Assembly: GCF_002240225.1 (NCBI RefSeq)
Contig: NZ_CP022584.1
Coordinates: forward strand, 248,001 to 312,000
DNA length: 64,000 bases
Source: Paenibacillus physcomitrellae
GTDB taxonomy: Bacteria; Bacillota; Bacilli; Paenibacillales; Paenibacillaceae
Reading direction: 5' to 3'
The stretch's first letter is position 1; every line of letters begins with the position of its first letter. Under the pieces are notes generated by a model. The model was not told the DNA's origin. It ran no database searches and worked only from the letters and a program-made list of their open reading frames with translations. The position numbers were made by a program, and so were the translations under genes. Positions 24,475 to 34,040 of this stretch are shown piece after piece.

Positions 24475-25386
24475 ATGATTTATGATTGTTTGATCATAGG
24501 GGGAGGTATGGCAGGGCTGCAGGCGGCTATTCAGCTGGGCCGCTATTCTGTCCACCGCATCCTTGTGGTTGATGCCGGAACAGGCCGTTCAACGTTATGC
24601 CGGGAATACCATAATCTGCTCGGCTTCCCGGAAGGAATCTCCGGGGAGGAGCTGCGGAGCAGGGGCAGACGGCAGGCCGAGTCTTTCGGGGTTGAATTTA
24701 CGGAGGACCGGATTGTGCAGGCCGAGAAGGCCAATGAGGGCTTCCGATTCACCGGAGCTTCAGGCAGCCGTTATGAATGCCGTACTGTACTGCTGGCCAC
24801 CGGGCTGTCGGACCGTTATCCGGACATCCCGGGGCTGGAGCCAACCTTCGGGCGCAGCGTGTATGTATGCCCGGATTGTGACGGCTATGAAATTCAGGAC
24901 CGGAACACGCTGGTTATCGGATCGGGCAATCCTGGCGCCAACATGGCGCTGCTCATGGCTGAACGGGCCAGAAGCCTGATCTACATTAATCATGAGAAAG
25001 CCCATGTGGATGAAGAGAAACACCGTCTGATGCATCAAGCCGGTATTCGTTACATGGAGCAGGAAGTGACAGAGATTATTCATGAAAATGACGGATACAT
25101 CCAGGGCGCCATGCTGGAAGATGGCTCCTTGGTGGAAGCCGAGCGGGGGTTCATCGCTTTTGGCGGCAACCATGTCCATTCGGAGCTGGCAGAGCAGCTT
25201 GGGGTAGAACTCCATCACAATCGTCATGTGGAGGCTAATCCCCGTTCCAAAATGACGAATGTGGAGCACGTCTGGACCGCCGGCGATCTGGGGGTACACT
25301 CCGAGCTCGTTACGGCTGCCATGGGAGACGGGGCGATTGCCGCGGTTTGGATCAACAAAACGCTGCGCAAGCTGGAGCACGGATAA
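24475..25386 (+). CDS. Thioredoxin reductase-like FAD/NAD(P) oxidoreductase
   Basis: A 303-residue flavoprotein with the FAD-binding GGGMAGLQAA (residues ~9-18), a second dinucleotide-binding segment (VIGSGNPGANMAL) and a CxxC pair, Cys132 and Cys135, in YVCPDCDGYE at the place of the redox-active pair of thioredoxin reductase. The C-terminal TAGDLGVHSELVTAAMGDG is the usual FAD-contacting end. True TrxB proteins read CATCDG here, so this is a TrxB-like paralogue with an unknown partner. ATG 24475 has AGGAGTGAGGAG upstream. It lies 39 bases after the glucosidase gene. Confidence 0.88.
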   Translation: MIYDCLIIGGGMAGLQAAIQLGRYSVHRILVVDAGTGRSTLCREYHNLLGFPEGISGEELRSRGRRQAESFGVEFTEDRIVQAEKANEGFRFTGASGSRYECRTVLLATGLSDRYPDIPGLEPTFGRSVYVCPDCDGYEIQDRNTLVIGSGNPGANMALLMAERARSLIYINHEKAHVDEEKHRLMHQAGIRYMEQEVTEIIHENDGYIQGAMLEDGSLVEAERGFIAFGGNHVHSELAEQLGVELHHNRHVEANPRSKMTNVEHVWTAGDLGVHSELVTAAMGDGAIAAVWINKTLRKLEHG

Positions 25387-25434
25387 GCAGGCAGCTAAAG
25401 AACAGGTGCAGTACCAAATAAGTATCAAACAAAA

Positions 25435-25474
25435 AGCCGGAAGCCGCAAAAAAATGCGGCCCGGCTATTGTTTG
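25435..25474. terminator. Terminator between the flavoprotein gene and a convergent small gene
   Basis: AGCCGG-GCCGCA pairs with TGCGGC-GGCT and is followed by ATTGTTTG; on the other strand the stem ends in CTTTTTGTTTG, so it can serve both directions. Confidence 0.8.
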
Positions 25475-25500
25475 ATTGCTTATCAGCCTCAGATTCGCTA

Positions 25501-25689
25501 TCAGGTTCTGCGGTTCTCTACACTCTTCATCCGGTTCTGATCATCATCCTGACGGTCGGTGCTGAACTCTTGTCCGGCCTCCACTTCGCCGCCTTCTGAA
25601 ACGGACCTGGCGAAATTGGCAAATTCTTGTTTCTGCTGATTTAATTCCTGCTTGTGCTTGAGCAACTCATTTGGATCTTGAGTAGTCAT
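25501..25689 (-). CDS. Small hydrophilic acidic protein, unknown function
   Basis: A 62-residue protein on the minus strand that I do not recognise. It is charged and Gln-rich (ELLKHKQELNQQKQEFANFA), has no Cys, Trp or hydrophobic segment, and ends in Arg-Arg-Thr; the first half could form an amphipathic helix. The start at 25689 has AAAGGAGGAG upstream, a very strong site that supports a real gene. Small proteins of this kind in spore-formers are often sporulation- or stress-related, but nothing here proves that. Confidence 0.7.
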   Translation of the reverse strand: MTTQDPNELLKHKQELNQQKQEFANFARSVSEGGEVEAGQEFSTDRQDDDQNRMKSVENRRT

Positions 25690-25881
25690 TTGGAACTCCT
25701 CCTTTGAAGTTTCGGTGCACATTTATTATTACCCGGGGGAGGACGGGACAAACTTTTTGCGGGTGAAGAATGCCGTTTTGCTGAATGTCGTTTTATGGTA
25801 TATTGATGATATTTATAGCAGTGCAGCAGCGGTCGGGAGGCATCGTGCCTTCCTTGCGGGATGAAGCGGAGGAGAAACAGC

Positions 25882-26391
25882 ATGTCAGATCTTATTTATG
25901 AAATCAAAGACGCCGAGCTCGGCGACTTGGGAAGAATTGTCGAGATTTACAATTCCACGATTGCGGGGCGTCAGGTCACAGCTGATCTGGAGATGATCAC
26001 GACGGAAAGCCGGATTTCCTGGTTCGAGCAGCACAGTCCGGAACTCCGTCCTTTATGGGTACTTACAATTGACGGACAAATCGCGGCGTGGCTCAGCTTC
26101 CAGTCTTTCTATGGAAGACCGGCTTATCTGGGCACGGCGGAGATCAGCATTTATATTGCTGAAGAATACCGTTCAAAGGGACTTGGCAGTATTCTTGTAC
26201 GTCATGCAATCAACAAATGTCCGGAGATCGGCGTACATACCCTGCTCGGCTTCGTGTTCGGCCATAACGAGCCAAGTCTGCGGCTGCTTCGCAAGTTCGG
26301 CTTCGAAACCTGGGGCCATTTGCCAAAGGTGGCGAACATGGACGGGATTGAAAGAGATTTGATCATCGTCGGGCTGCGGGTAGTGGAATAG
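25882..26391 (+). CDS. GNAT acetyltransferase, phosphinothricin acetyltransferase-like
   Basis: A 169-residue acetyltransferase of the PAT/YncA-like group. Family marks are the N-terminal [16 protein letters not shown], the motif A segment [25 protein letters not shown] with the acetyl-CoA loop [41 protein letters not shown]. Members acetylate L-amino acid analogues such as methionine sulfoximine. ATG 25882 has GGAGG upstream and is chosen over ATG 25861, which precedes the site. The gene is followed by a shared terminator with the convergent MFS gene. Confidence 0.9.
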   Translation: MSDLIYEIKDAELGDLGRIVEIYNSTIAGRQVTADLEMITTESRISWFEQHSPELRPLWVLTIDGQIAAWLSFQSFYGRPAYLGTAEISIYIAEEYRSKGLGSILVRHAINKCPEIGVHTLLGFVFGHNEPSLRLLRKFGFETWGHLPKVANMDGIERDLIIVGLRVVE

Positions 26392-26399
26392 AAAAAGAA

Positions 26400-26425
26400 A
26401 ACCGTCCGGAGTCATCCGGACGGTT
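26400..26425. terminator. Bidirectional terminator between acetyltransferase and MFS genes
   Basis: A perfect 11-bp stem (AACCGTCCGGA / TCCGGACGGTT) with a four-base loop, with T-rich sequence after it on both strands. Confidence 0.9.
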
Positions 26426-26431
26426 ATTCTT

Positions 26432-27673
26432 TTACACGGCAGGATCTGCCGTCTCCAAGCTTTTTCTTCTTCGGTACAGAAGAATCAGCAGGGCTGAGCC
26501 TGCAAAAGCGGCGCTTACCAGCCAGAGCGGGATGCGCGGGTCGATTGTGTAAGCCCAACCTCCAATAATGCCGGCCGGCGAGGTGAGCAGCAAAATAAAC
26601 ACAGAGAGCATCGAGAACATTTTGGCTCTCTTTTCATCATCAATTGCATTCTGGACGGCCGCTTCCAGATAAGGCGAGCTGATCATAAGTCCCACTGCCG
26701 AAAGCACCGTACTGGCTCCCACCCAGACCAAATTGCCGGTTGGATAAAGCACCAGCATCACATTGGATACCACGGACAACCAGAAGCCTGCGGTCATGGC
26801 CCGAGTCTCTGCGGAGGATGAAATCTTCGGCATGATCAGCCATAAGGCCAGCAGCATTATCGCCGAGGACACAGCCGGAAACAATGAAATCATTCCGCTT
26901 CCCATATGTAAATAATCTGCGAGATATAAGGACAGATAGGTCGTTTTCAGCGTGGCCTGAAAGTTAAACAGGATGTACACCCCAAAGATCAGCAGCAGGC
27001 TTCTGCTGCGCAGCATTTCTCCGATCGAGCCCCAGTAATCCGCCAAAATTTCTTTGAACCCGAGCTCCCGGGTTTCCTTCATCTTCCGAAGACCGATTTC
27101 CGTTTCCCGCGTCGTCAAATGGCGGCCGATAAATTGGATCGTCATCATGACGCAGGCTAGCACATACATGATCCGTACGCCGCTCACCAGTCCGTAGTGG
27201 GCGACGAGCAGTCCGCCCAGCGGGGCAAACAATCCTCCGATCACGCCGATGATTTGCAGCAGCGTAAAGACGTAAGTTCGCTCGGACGGCTTGGAGTCTT
27301 CAACGATCAGGCAATAGAATGCGGTGTTCGGCACTCGCTGAAATCCGTTAAGAAGAGCGGCGGCCACAAACAGCCAGACGTTATGCGAGACGGCCCATAA
27401 TAAAGTGGCCAGCGTCCAGCTGAGCAGATCGAAATACAAAATCGCCCGCTTCCTGCCCATTCGATCCGTTAAATATCCGCTGATCAAAGAGGAGAATACT
27501 TGTACCACCAGCCCGATACTCGTGATCCATCCGATGGCGGTTTCCGTTAACCCAAGCTCATACATATACAAGGTGGCATAGGTGGTAAACATGCTGTAAG
27601 GAATCAGAAAAAGCGGCTCGAAAGCCAGAGATCCTCGGCTGTTCCCCTTAAGCCGGCTAAAAATTGGTCGCAT
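26432..27673 (-). CDS. MFS transporter
   Basis: A 413-residue membrane transporter with 12 predicted segments. The loop between segments 2 and 3 carries the MFS signature GYLTDRMGRKRAILY. A central cytoplasmic stretch (~190-220) is charged. The substrate is not evident; it resembles the broad multidrug/sugar-efflux MFS group. It starts at ATG 27673 and ends 40 bases from the convergent acetyltransferase gene. The upstream gap (27674-27948) separates it from the divergent CNNM gene. Confidence 0.88.
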   Translation of the reverse strand: MRPIFSRLKGNSRGSLAFEPLFLIPYSMFTTYATLYMYELGLTETAIGWITSIGLVVQVFSSLISGYLTDRMGRKRAILYFDLLSWTLATLLWAVSHNVWLFVAAALLNGFQRVPNTAFYCLIVEDSKPSERTYVFTLLQIIGVIGGLFAPLGGLLVAHYGLVSGVRIMYVLACVMMTIQFIGRHLTTRETEIGLRKMKETRELGFKEILADYWGSIGEMLRSRSLLLIFGVYILFNFQATLKTTYLSLYLADYLHMGSGMISLFPAVSSAIMLLALWLIMPKISSSAETRAMTAGFWLSVVSNVMLVLYPTGNLVWVGASTVLSAVGLMISSPYLEAAVQNAIDDEKRAKMFSMLSVFILLLTSPAGIIGGWAYTIDPRIPLWLVSAAFAGSALLILLYRRRKSLETADPAV

Positions 27674-27837
27674 TCGTTCAGGTCCCCCGGTCTACTAAAA
27701 GCTGAATTGGTCTATGCTGGCAAAACTATGTAAATGTTACTATAGTCTCTGCCGAAGCACAACCAGCATTTTTAGACATGTTTTCCCCAGACGATATGGG
27801 GGTTAACAGTCAATAAGCGGGTAATGTATAGAACATA

Positions 27838-27884
27838 TGAGGAAACAGGAACCAGAAACAGGGAACCAGGAAACAGAAGATGGT
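27838..27884 (+). repeat. Short degenerate purine-rich repeats
   Basis: Four to five imperfect copies of a GGAACCAG/GGAAACAG unit follow each other in the gap between the MFS and CNNM genes. No role is evident. Confidence 0.5.
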
Positions 27885-27948
27885 CAGACGGGAGGTGTTT
27901 CTCCGGGCCTGAGCAGGAACCGTTTTTTAAGGCCTGGGAGGAGTTTAA

Positions 27949-29316
27949 ATGGACATTGTTAAACTGATTGTGGTTATTTTGCTGATTTTATGTACGGCCT
28001 TTTTTGTGGCATCCGAATATTCGGTAATCCGGGTGCGTATATCCCGGATCGACCAGCTGGCAGCGGCGGGAAACAAGAAGGCGGCGGCCGTGCAGAGCAT
28101 TCTGAGCAAACTGGACGAATACCTGTCGGCCTGCCAGCTCGGCAATACGTTGACAGCGCTGGCTTTAGGTTGGCTTGGGGAGTCAACCATTGAGCATTTG
28201 CTTGCTCCGGTATTCGAGCTGCTGCACGTGCCGGCTTCGATCGAATCCGTGATTTCCTTTCTGATTGCGTTCATGCTGCTGACGTTCTTTGAAGTCGTGG
28301 TCGGCGAGCTTGTGCCGAAATCGTTTGCGATTCAGATGGCGGAGCCGATGGCGATGTTTTTCAGCCGGCCGCTTATTGTTTTTTATAGATTGACTTATCC
28401 GATCAACTGGTTTCTGAGCCGTTCTTCCCGCCTGATCACCGGATGGTTTGGCGTGAAGCCGGCCGGACAGCATGAAACGGTGCAGACGGAAGCGGAGCTG
28501 CGGCTGGCCTTGTCCGAGGGCTACAAAAGCGGTCAGATCAATCCCTTTGAATACCGTTATCTGAACAATATATTTGAGCTGGACAAATTGGCCGTGCAGG
28601 GCATTATGGTTCCGAGAACAGAGATCAAGTCGGTTCCTCGGGATACGCGGCTGGCGGATTTTCTGAAAAATGAGGAAAGCTCCCGTTTTGCCTATTATCC
28701 GGTTACGCTCGACCATGACAAGGATCGGATTGTAGGGATCGTGGATACACGCGAGCTGCTCGGAAGTTTTATCCGCAGGAAGTCGGACGGTTCAGAGATG
28801 GTCGGCCAATTCACGAAACCTGTCATTCACGTGATCGACACGATCAGAGCCCAGAATTTGCTGCTGAAGATGCAGAAAGAAGGCATCAAGATGGCGGTGC
28901 TGCAGGATGAATTCGGCGGTACGACGGGTATCGTGACCATTGAGGATATCATCGAAAGCATTATCGGCGAGATCGGGGACGAGCCTTATTCGGCCGATCA
29001 GGCAGATGAGATCATCGAGCTTGAAGAGGGCTTATACCGGATCCATCCCAAAACCCCGCTGCATGAAATCAATAACCGGCTGCATGCCGGGCTTGAACCC
29101 GGTGAAGCGCACACGCTCGGCGGATGGATGCTGACCCGGAAATACGATATTGTAACCGGGGGCAGTCTTCGTTCCCGCAATTACTTGTTTACCGTTAAGG
29201 AGATGGAACGCGGACAACTGAAGTGGATTGAAGCACGCCGATTGTCCCGCGAGGAACAGGACGCGATGAAACAGACTGGAATGAAACAAAGCGGGCCGGA
29301 AGGAACCGAACACTAG
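27949..29316 (+). CDS. CNNM-type (DUF21/CBS/CorC) membrane protein, paralogue 1
   Basis: A 455-residue protein of the hemolysin C/CorC family: a DUF21 transmembrane domain (~1-190, FFVASEYSVIRVRISRI; EVVVGELVPKS), two CBS domains (~205-330, with IMVPRTEIKSVPRDT and DEFGGTTGIVTIEDIIESIIGEIGDE) and a C-terminal CorC_HlyC domain (~350-440). Such proteins are linked to Mg2+ export or Mg homeostasis; haemolysin is a historical label. ATG 27949 has GGGAGGAG upstream. A paralogue of the same build lies at 49461-50801. The C terminus after the transporter domain is Gln/Met/Lys-rich. Confidence 0.92.
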   Translation: MDIVKLIVVILLILCTAFFVASEYSVIRVRISRIDQLAAAGNKKAAAVQSILSKLDEYLSACQLGNTLTALALGWLGESTIEHLLAPVFELLHVPASIESVISFLIAFMLLTFFEVVVGELVPKSFAIQMAEPMAMFFSRPLIVFYRLTYPINWFLSRSSRLITGWFGVKPAGQHETVQTEAELRLALSEGYKSGQINPFEYRYLNNIFELDKLAVQGIMVPRTEIKSVPRDTRLADFLKNEESSRFAYYPVTLDHDKDRIVGIVDTRELLGSFIRRKSDGSEMVGQFTKPVIHVIDTIRAQNLLLKMQKEGIKMAVLQDEFGGTTGIVTIEDIIESIIGEIGDEPYSADQADEIIELEEGLYRIHPKTPLHEINNRLHAGLEPGEAHTLGGWMLTRKYDIVTGGSLRSRNYLFTVKEMERGQLKWIEARRLSREEQDAMKQTGMKQSGPEGTEH

Positions 29317-29348
29317 AATAGAGGCATCCACCGTGAAAAATAAAATCT

Positions 29349-29399
29349 GCCCCCGTGGCTTCGGGTGAAACCGGAAGCAGGGGGCTTTTCAGGTTCGAC
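29349..29399. terminator. Terminator between convergent CNNM and YcgQ-like genes
   Basis: GCCCCC..GGCTTC pairs with GGAAGC..GGGGGC, then CTTTTC. It lies between two convergent genes. Confidence 0.78.
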
Positions 29400-29411
29400 G
29401 CTACAGCGGTT

Positions 29412-30395
29412 TTATTTGTTGCCGTTTTGATCCTGCTCAAAGGCAGCAACGGAATCAGCATTCGGATATACGTAAGGAACCGAAGGCTGCGCGGTGGCGT
29501 TTATTTGCGCGGCATCAATTTTTAATACCTGCTGGCCGCCGACCGTCTCGACATTGATTTTTCCGGTCACCTTTACCCAGGTGTCCTTGTTGAACGAAAC
29601 AGCATTCTGCGGGGACTTGACCAGAACGCCAAAAGGAAGAGCGTCGGCCGTGCAGCATAAAACGAGGAACCGTCCAACGGCAAATTCTCCGGCTGGCTGC
29701 TCGAGTGCAGTGTCTTTATACACAAAGCCGGTCAGTGAAATGGATTTGCCGATAAAATCCTCTTTATACAGTTCTATCGCTCCAATGGTTTCCGAATAGA
29801 TATCCGGTGTCACGTTGATGATCGGCTTTGCATAAAGAAGAGTCGCAAGCCAGGCGAATTCTTCGTTATATTCATCGGGCGCCGTAAAGACCTTCGCAGG
29901 TCTGACCGCCTGATTTGAAGATCCAGCCCCGGCTCCGGACCCCGCCCCGGACCCCGCCTCTTGCGGCGCTTCTTCTGCCGCCGGCCTTAGTGCGGCTTTC
30001 TCTTTGCTGACATGCTCCTCCTGAAGCGGGGAGGTCAGCGAGAAGCCTTTGGTAGACGCAGCCGCGCTGCCAAGGGCACGGTTGGGCATCAAGGCGCCGA
30101 AAGCGACCGGCAGCAGGAACAACACATAAATGGTCATTCTTTTGAACAACGATTTGGGCACCTCATGGCTGCAGCCGCAGACCGGATCGTCATCCGGAGC
30201 AATGGCCCGGTAGGCCGTAAATACTGCCATAAGCCCGAGCAGAATCGGGCAGAGCAGCATCCATTTTTCCATCCGGGGGGCCAGATAGTAATGCAGAGCA
30301 TTGGTTTTGACCAGGCTGCCGATATAGAGAGCTAAAGCGAACATAAGGGCCGCCTGCAATCCATAATGCAGCCTGGACGAAGGGGAAATGTTCAT
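29412..30395 (-). CDS. TIGR03943/YcgQ-like membrane protein
   Basis: A 327-residue protein with three hydrophobic segments in the first ~110 residues, a DPVCGCSHE loop with two cysteines, a flexible Ala/Gly/Ser/Glu linker (~135-170) with short GSGAGSGAG repeats, and a C-terminal OB-like domain with the family mark FLVLCCTADALPFGVLV. It resembles B. subtilis YcgQ, which is encoded with the permease YcgR. Start 30395 has AAGGAGG upstream; the permease gene ends 27 bases before it. The pair is thought to be a membrane complex for an unknown, possibly metal-related, substrate. Confidence 0.85.
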   Translation of the reverse strand: MNISPSSRLHYGLQAALMFALALYIGSLVKTNALHYYLAPRMEKWMLLCPILLGLMAVFTAYRAIAPDDDPVCGCSHEVPKSLFKRMTIYVLFLLPVAFGALMPNRALGSAAASTKGFSLTSPLQEEHVSKEKAALRPAAEEAPQEAGSGAGSGAGAGSSNQAVRPAKVFTAPDEYNEEFAWLATLLYAKPIINVTPDIYSETIGAIELYKEDFIGKSISLTGFVYKDTALEQPAGEFAVGRFLVLCCTADALPFGVLVKSPQNAVSFNKDTWVKVTGKINVETVGGQQVLKIDAAQINATAQPSVPYVYPNADSVAAFEQDQNGNK

Positions 30396-30422
30396 AACAA
30401 ACCTCCTTCCGGCATAAATGAA

Positions 30423-31439
30423 TTAAGAAATCAGGAACCGGTCCGTAAGCAGACAGCCGGCCAGCACCAGGGGAGGAACGATCAGCATCAGACCGATAAC
30501 AAATTTGGTTTTAAAGGCGGACAGCAGCATCAGCATGTTCTTGAAATCCAGCATAGGTCCCAGCACCAGGAAGGACAGCAGGGCGCCATGTGAGAATGTA
30601 TGCATAAAGGTAGAGGCTACAAAGGCATCCGAGGTGGAGCAAAGCGATAAGATAAAACCCAGGCCCATCATAAAGGCATAGGAAGCCGCAGGTCCGCTGC
30701 TGTAAGCGGCCAGTGCATCGCGGGAGACGAAGGTTTGCAGGGCGGCCGTGATCAGGCAGCCGATAATAAGGTATTTGCCCGCATCAAGAAAATCATCCGA
30801 AGCATGCTGGAACAAAGCGGCAATCCGGGTCTTGAGCGAGTGGCCGCCGCCGAACCATTTCACTTCGATATGTTCATGTCCGGAGCTGTCAGCAAGCGTG
30901 TGACGAAGCGGGTTTCTCCGCACTGTCAGGTACAGGATGAAGCCGGCCGCCGCCGAAACGAACAGGGCAATGCCAAGCCGGGCGTAGACCATTTCCGGAT
31001 GCCCCTGAAATGCAAGGGCAGTTGCGCCAAATACGATCGGATTCACGATCGGCCCGGACAGCAGAAAGACGGTGGCCACATAAGCCGGCATGCCTTTTTG
31101 CACAAGCCTTCTTACAAGTGGAATCATACCGCATTCACAAACGGGGAACAGCGCCCCAAGCAGACAGGCCATAGCAATACCTGCTACGGGGTTTTTCGGC
31201 CATTTGCGTGCCAGGAAATCCTCAGGCATGATAAGATGAATCATAGAAGAAACGAGTGCTCCAAAAAGGATAAAGGGCACCGCTTCGAGAAATATACCGA
31301 GGAAATGATTTTTAAAAGTGGCCAAACCGGCGCTTCCAGCCAAGGCGCTCAATTTGGGCGCCATGACAACCAGGCAGGCCAAGAACAAAGAGAAAGGGAG
31401 GATCAGGGAAACCCGTTTCAAAACCGCAGCAGCATTCAT
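30423..31439 (-). CDS. YcgR/UPF0718-type permease
   Basis: A 338-residue membrane protein with about eight to ten segments, of the family that includes B. subtilis YcgR and the arsenic permease ArsP. The conserved block PVCECGMIPLVRRLVQKGMP followed by LLSGPIVNPIVF and a second block LGFILSLCSTSDAFVASTF carry the cysteines and the small-residue motifs. Start 31439 has GGAGTG upstream. It is the first gene of a two-gene unit with the YcgQ-like protein. Substrate unknown; the ArsP relationship makes a metalloid or organic metal species possible. Confidence 0.88.
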   Translation of the reverse strand: MNAAAVLKRVSLILPFSLFLACLVVMAPKLSALAGSAGLATFKNHFLGIFLEAVPFILFGALVSSMIHLIMPEDFLARKWPKNPVAGIAMACLLGALFPVCECGMIPLVRRLVQKGMPAYVATVFLLSGPIVNPIVFGATALAFQGHPEMVYARLGIALFVSAAAGFILYLTVRRNPLRHTLADSSGHEHIEVKWFGGGHSLKTRIAALFQHASDDFLDAGKYLIIGCLITAALQTFVSRDALAAYSSGPAASYAFMMGLGFILSLCSTSDAFVASTFMHTFSHGALLSFLVLGPMLDFKNMLMLLSAFKTKFVIGLMLIVPPLVLAGCLLTDRFLIS

Positions 31440-31746
31440 TATTCACACTCCGATTACGCTTTTAGAAGTTCTTGTCCTCTATCTATTGTATTTGCGCATC
31501 AAGCCGAATATGACTTTCCATTCTAGCATTCTCTTTTTTGGACCAGCCGATTTTGCCTCTCGATTTGTTAGTCAGCGATTAACGAAACTTCACACAGGTT
31601 AAACATGAGTATCGACCATTCCGAACATAAGGCTCTCCAGTAATGTAGAAGAGGGTATCCTTGACAACCAAACAAACCGGCAAATTTGCGGTTTCCATCC
31701 ATGGAAGAATTCCGAATGTATGAAGAAACTGGAGGAGGCAGACAGG
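31440..31746. other. Divergent intergenic region between the permease pair and glgC
   Basis: About 307 bases. A consensus TTGACA lies at 31661-31666. At the expected -10 distance there is a palindrome GCAAATTTGC (31680-31689), extended by CC/GG on either side, rather than a good -10 box. No small gene is seen. Confidence 0.5.
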
Positions 31747-32910
31747 ATGAAAAAAGAAGTCGTAGCCATGCTGTTAGCCGGCGGACAGGGGAAACGCCTG
31801 AAGGGGCTGACTAAATCCCTCGCCAAGCCGGCTGTTTATTTTGGCGGCACATACCGGATCATAGATTTCCCGCTCAGCAACTGTACCCACTCAGGCATCG
31901 ACACCGTTGGTGTTCTGACTCAATATGAGCCGCTTGTCCTGCACTCCTATATTGGGGTAGGCAGCGACTGGGACCTGGATCGAAGAGGCGGTGGTGTATA
32001 CGTTTTGCCTCCACATGAAAGGGAGAACGGCAGCAGCTGGTATCAGGGAACGGCAGACGCCATTTATCGGAATATGAATTTTATCGAGCAGTTTGACCCT
32101 GAACATGTGCTTGTCCTGTCCGGCGACCATATCTATAAAATGGATTACAATGAAATGCTGCATTTTCACAAAGAGAAAGACTCGGACTGCACGATTTCCG
32201 TTATTGATGTAACCGTCCAGGAAGCGACGCGGTTTGGCATTTTGAATACGAACGATGATTTAAGCATCTATGAGTTTGAAGAGAAACCAAGTGCGCCCAA
32301 AAGCACGCTGGCGTCTATGGGCATCTATTTGTTCAAGTGGGAGGTGCTGAAGCGTTTCCTGATCGAAGACAAAAAGACGGAGACGTCCTCGTATGATTTC
32401 GGGAAGGACATTATTCCGCTCCTGCTGGCAAACAACAAGAAGCTGTACGCCTATCCGTTCAGCGGATATTGGAAGGACGTGGGTACGATCCAAAGCTTGT
32501 GGAGCGCCAACATGGATTTGCTGTGCGAGGAACCCGAGCTGAATCTGAATGATCCTTCCTGGCGTATTTACACAAAAAGTCCTAATCAGCCGGCGGAATT
32601 TATCGCTCCGGACGCCAAGCTCAGCAACTGCATGATCAATGAAGGCTGCGTTGTTCACGGCGAAGTCAACCATTCCATTTTATTTTTTGGCGTTGAAGTG
32701 GGGGAAGGCAGTGTGATCAAGGACTCCGTTATCCATCCGAAAGTGAAGATCGGGCGGGGCGTCCGAATCTATAGAGCGATTGTGAACGAAAGTATGGTCA
32801 TCCCGGACGGAACCGTGATCGGCTCCGAGGATTCCGTCGACATTGTGCTTGTCCACGCCGATGACTTTATAGCCAGCCCGGAAAGCGAAAGGGAGGCGAT
32901 GAAACGATGA
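31747..32910 (+). CDS. glgC: Glucose-1-phosphate adenylyltransferase, catalytic subunit
   Basis: A 387-residue cytoplasmic enzyme that makes ADP-glucose from ATP and glucose 1-phosphate, the first committed step of bacterial glycogen synthesis. The nucleotidyltransferase domain shows [24 protein letters not shown], the [11 protein letters not shown] motif, YQGTADA and [12 protein letters not shown]; a left-handed beta-helix domain covers the last ~100 residues. ATG 31747 with GGAGGAGG upstream is chosen over an upstream start at 31720. The glgD gene overlaps by four bases (ATGA), as expected for a GlgC-GlgD heterotetramer. Confidence 0.96.
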   Translation: MKKEVVAMLLAGGQGKRLKGLTKSLAKPAVYFGGTYRIIDFPLSNCTHSGIDTVGVLTQYEPLVLHSYIGVGSDWDLDRRGGGVYVLPPHERENGSSWYQGTADAIYRNMNFIEQFDPEHVLVLSGDHIYKMDYNEMLHFHKEKDSDCTISVIDVTVQEATRFGILNTNDDLSIYEFEEKPSAPKSTLASMGIYLFKWEVLKRFLIEDKKTETSSYDFGKDIIPLLLANNKKLYAYPFSGYWKDVGTIQSLWSANMDLLCEEPELNLNDPSWRIYTKSPNQPAEFIAPDAKLSNCMINEGCVVHGEVNHSILFFGVEVGEGSVIKDSVIHPKVKIGRGVRIYRAIVNESMVIPDGTVIGSEDSVDIVLVHADDFIASPESEREAMKR

Positions 32911-34010
32911 AAGAATTGATAGGCGTCATTAATTTGGACGATGAACTGGACCAGTTGAATGAATTGACTTATTTCCGCTGCGGCGCCGCTGTTCCTTTCG
33001 CCGGACGTTACCGGCTGATCGATTTCGTGCTGTCCAACATGACCAATGCGGGGATCGTCGATATTGCTTTGTTTGTCCGCCGGAAATACCGCTCACTTAT
33101 GGACCATTTAGGGGAGGGCAAGTCCTGGGACTTGGACCGTAATCACGGCGGATTGTTTATTCTGCCTCCGGACTGGAACGACCCGACGGATATTTCGCAG
33201 GGGGACCTGCAGCATGTTCACAATAATCTGGATTTCTTCTACCGCAGTTCGGGCAGTCATATGATTCATTCCGGAAGCCGGCATATCAGTAAAGTCAATC
33301 TGCGTGAGGTCTACAAGCAGCATATGGACAGCGGCGCGGACATTACTCTCATCTATAAGCCGGTTGCGGAGCTTCGTCCCGAGCATGAAGCCTGCCTGCG
33401 GATGGATGTGGATGAGCAGGGCCGGGTGACGGATATCCATAAAGAGCTGGATCATCCGAATCTGTACATGGAAATGTTTATCATGGACAAATATAAATAT
33501 TTAGAGCTGGTCAAGGACTGCATCGCACACGGTAAGAACCATTTCTTCCAGGACGCCATTCAGGAGAACCGGGACCGTTTGAAGATCGGCGCCTACAAGT
33601 ATAACGGCTATCATGCTGTCATTAACTCGGTCGAAAGCTACTTCGCCAACAGCATGGAGCTGCTGTGCAGAGAGAACTACGAAGACCTGTTCCGGGAAAA
33701 TCCGATCCGTACCAAAATCAAATACGAGGTTCCGGCCAAATATCTGGAGAACGCGGACGTTAAAAATTCGCTGGTAGCCAACGGCTGCACCATAGCAGGC
33801 CAGGTAGAGAATAGCATCCTCTTCCGCGGTGTTCAGGTTGGCAAGGGAGCCCGCATTTCAAACTCCATTCTGATGCAAAAATGCGTCATTGAAGAGAACG
33901 CAGTAATCGAGAACGTGATCATGGATAAAGATGTCCGCTTGTCCGGCGGCGTAACGCTGGTGGGCGATTCCAGGAAACCGTTTGTTATTGCGAAGAGCAG
34001 CCAAATCTAA
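32907..34010 (+). CDS. glgD: Glucose-1-phosphate adenylyltransferase, regulatory subunit
   Basis: A 367-residue GlgC paralogue. It keeps the overall fold ([21 protein letters not shown], the [16 protein letters not shown] segment, beta-helix end) but lacks the glycine-rich GGxGxRL nucleotide loop at the N terminus, which reads [14 protein letters not shown]. This is the hallmark of GlgD, the non-catalytic partner found in Firmicutes. The ATG lies within the glgC stop (ATGA overlap). The glgP gene follows after 30 bases. Confidence 0.94.
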   Translation: MKELIGVINLDDELDQLNELTYFRCGAAVPFAGRYRLIDFVLSNMTNAGIVDIALFVRRKYRSLMDHLGEGKSWDLDRNHGGLFILPPDWNDPTDISQGDLQHVHNNLDFFYRSSGSHMIHSGSRHISKVNLREVYKQHMDSGADITLIYKPVAELRPEHEACLRMDVDEQGRVTDIHKELDHPNLYMEMFIMDKYKYLELVKDCIAHGKNHFFQDAIQENRDRLKIGAYKYNGYHAVINSVESYFANSMELLCRENYEDLFRENPIRTKIKYEVPAKYLENADVKNSLVANGCTIAGQVENSILFRGVQVGKGARISNSILMQKCVIEENAVIENVIMDKDVRLSGGVTLVGDSRKPFVIAKSSQI

Positions 34011-34040
34011 AGGACGCGCGCTAGTCAGGAGGAAATTATT

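Noticed and set aside
27838..27884. Purine-rich repeats as a CRISPR-like or structured element
   Set aside because: Units are about 8 bases, imperfect and contiguous, with no spacers; this is simple repeat DNA.
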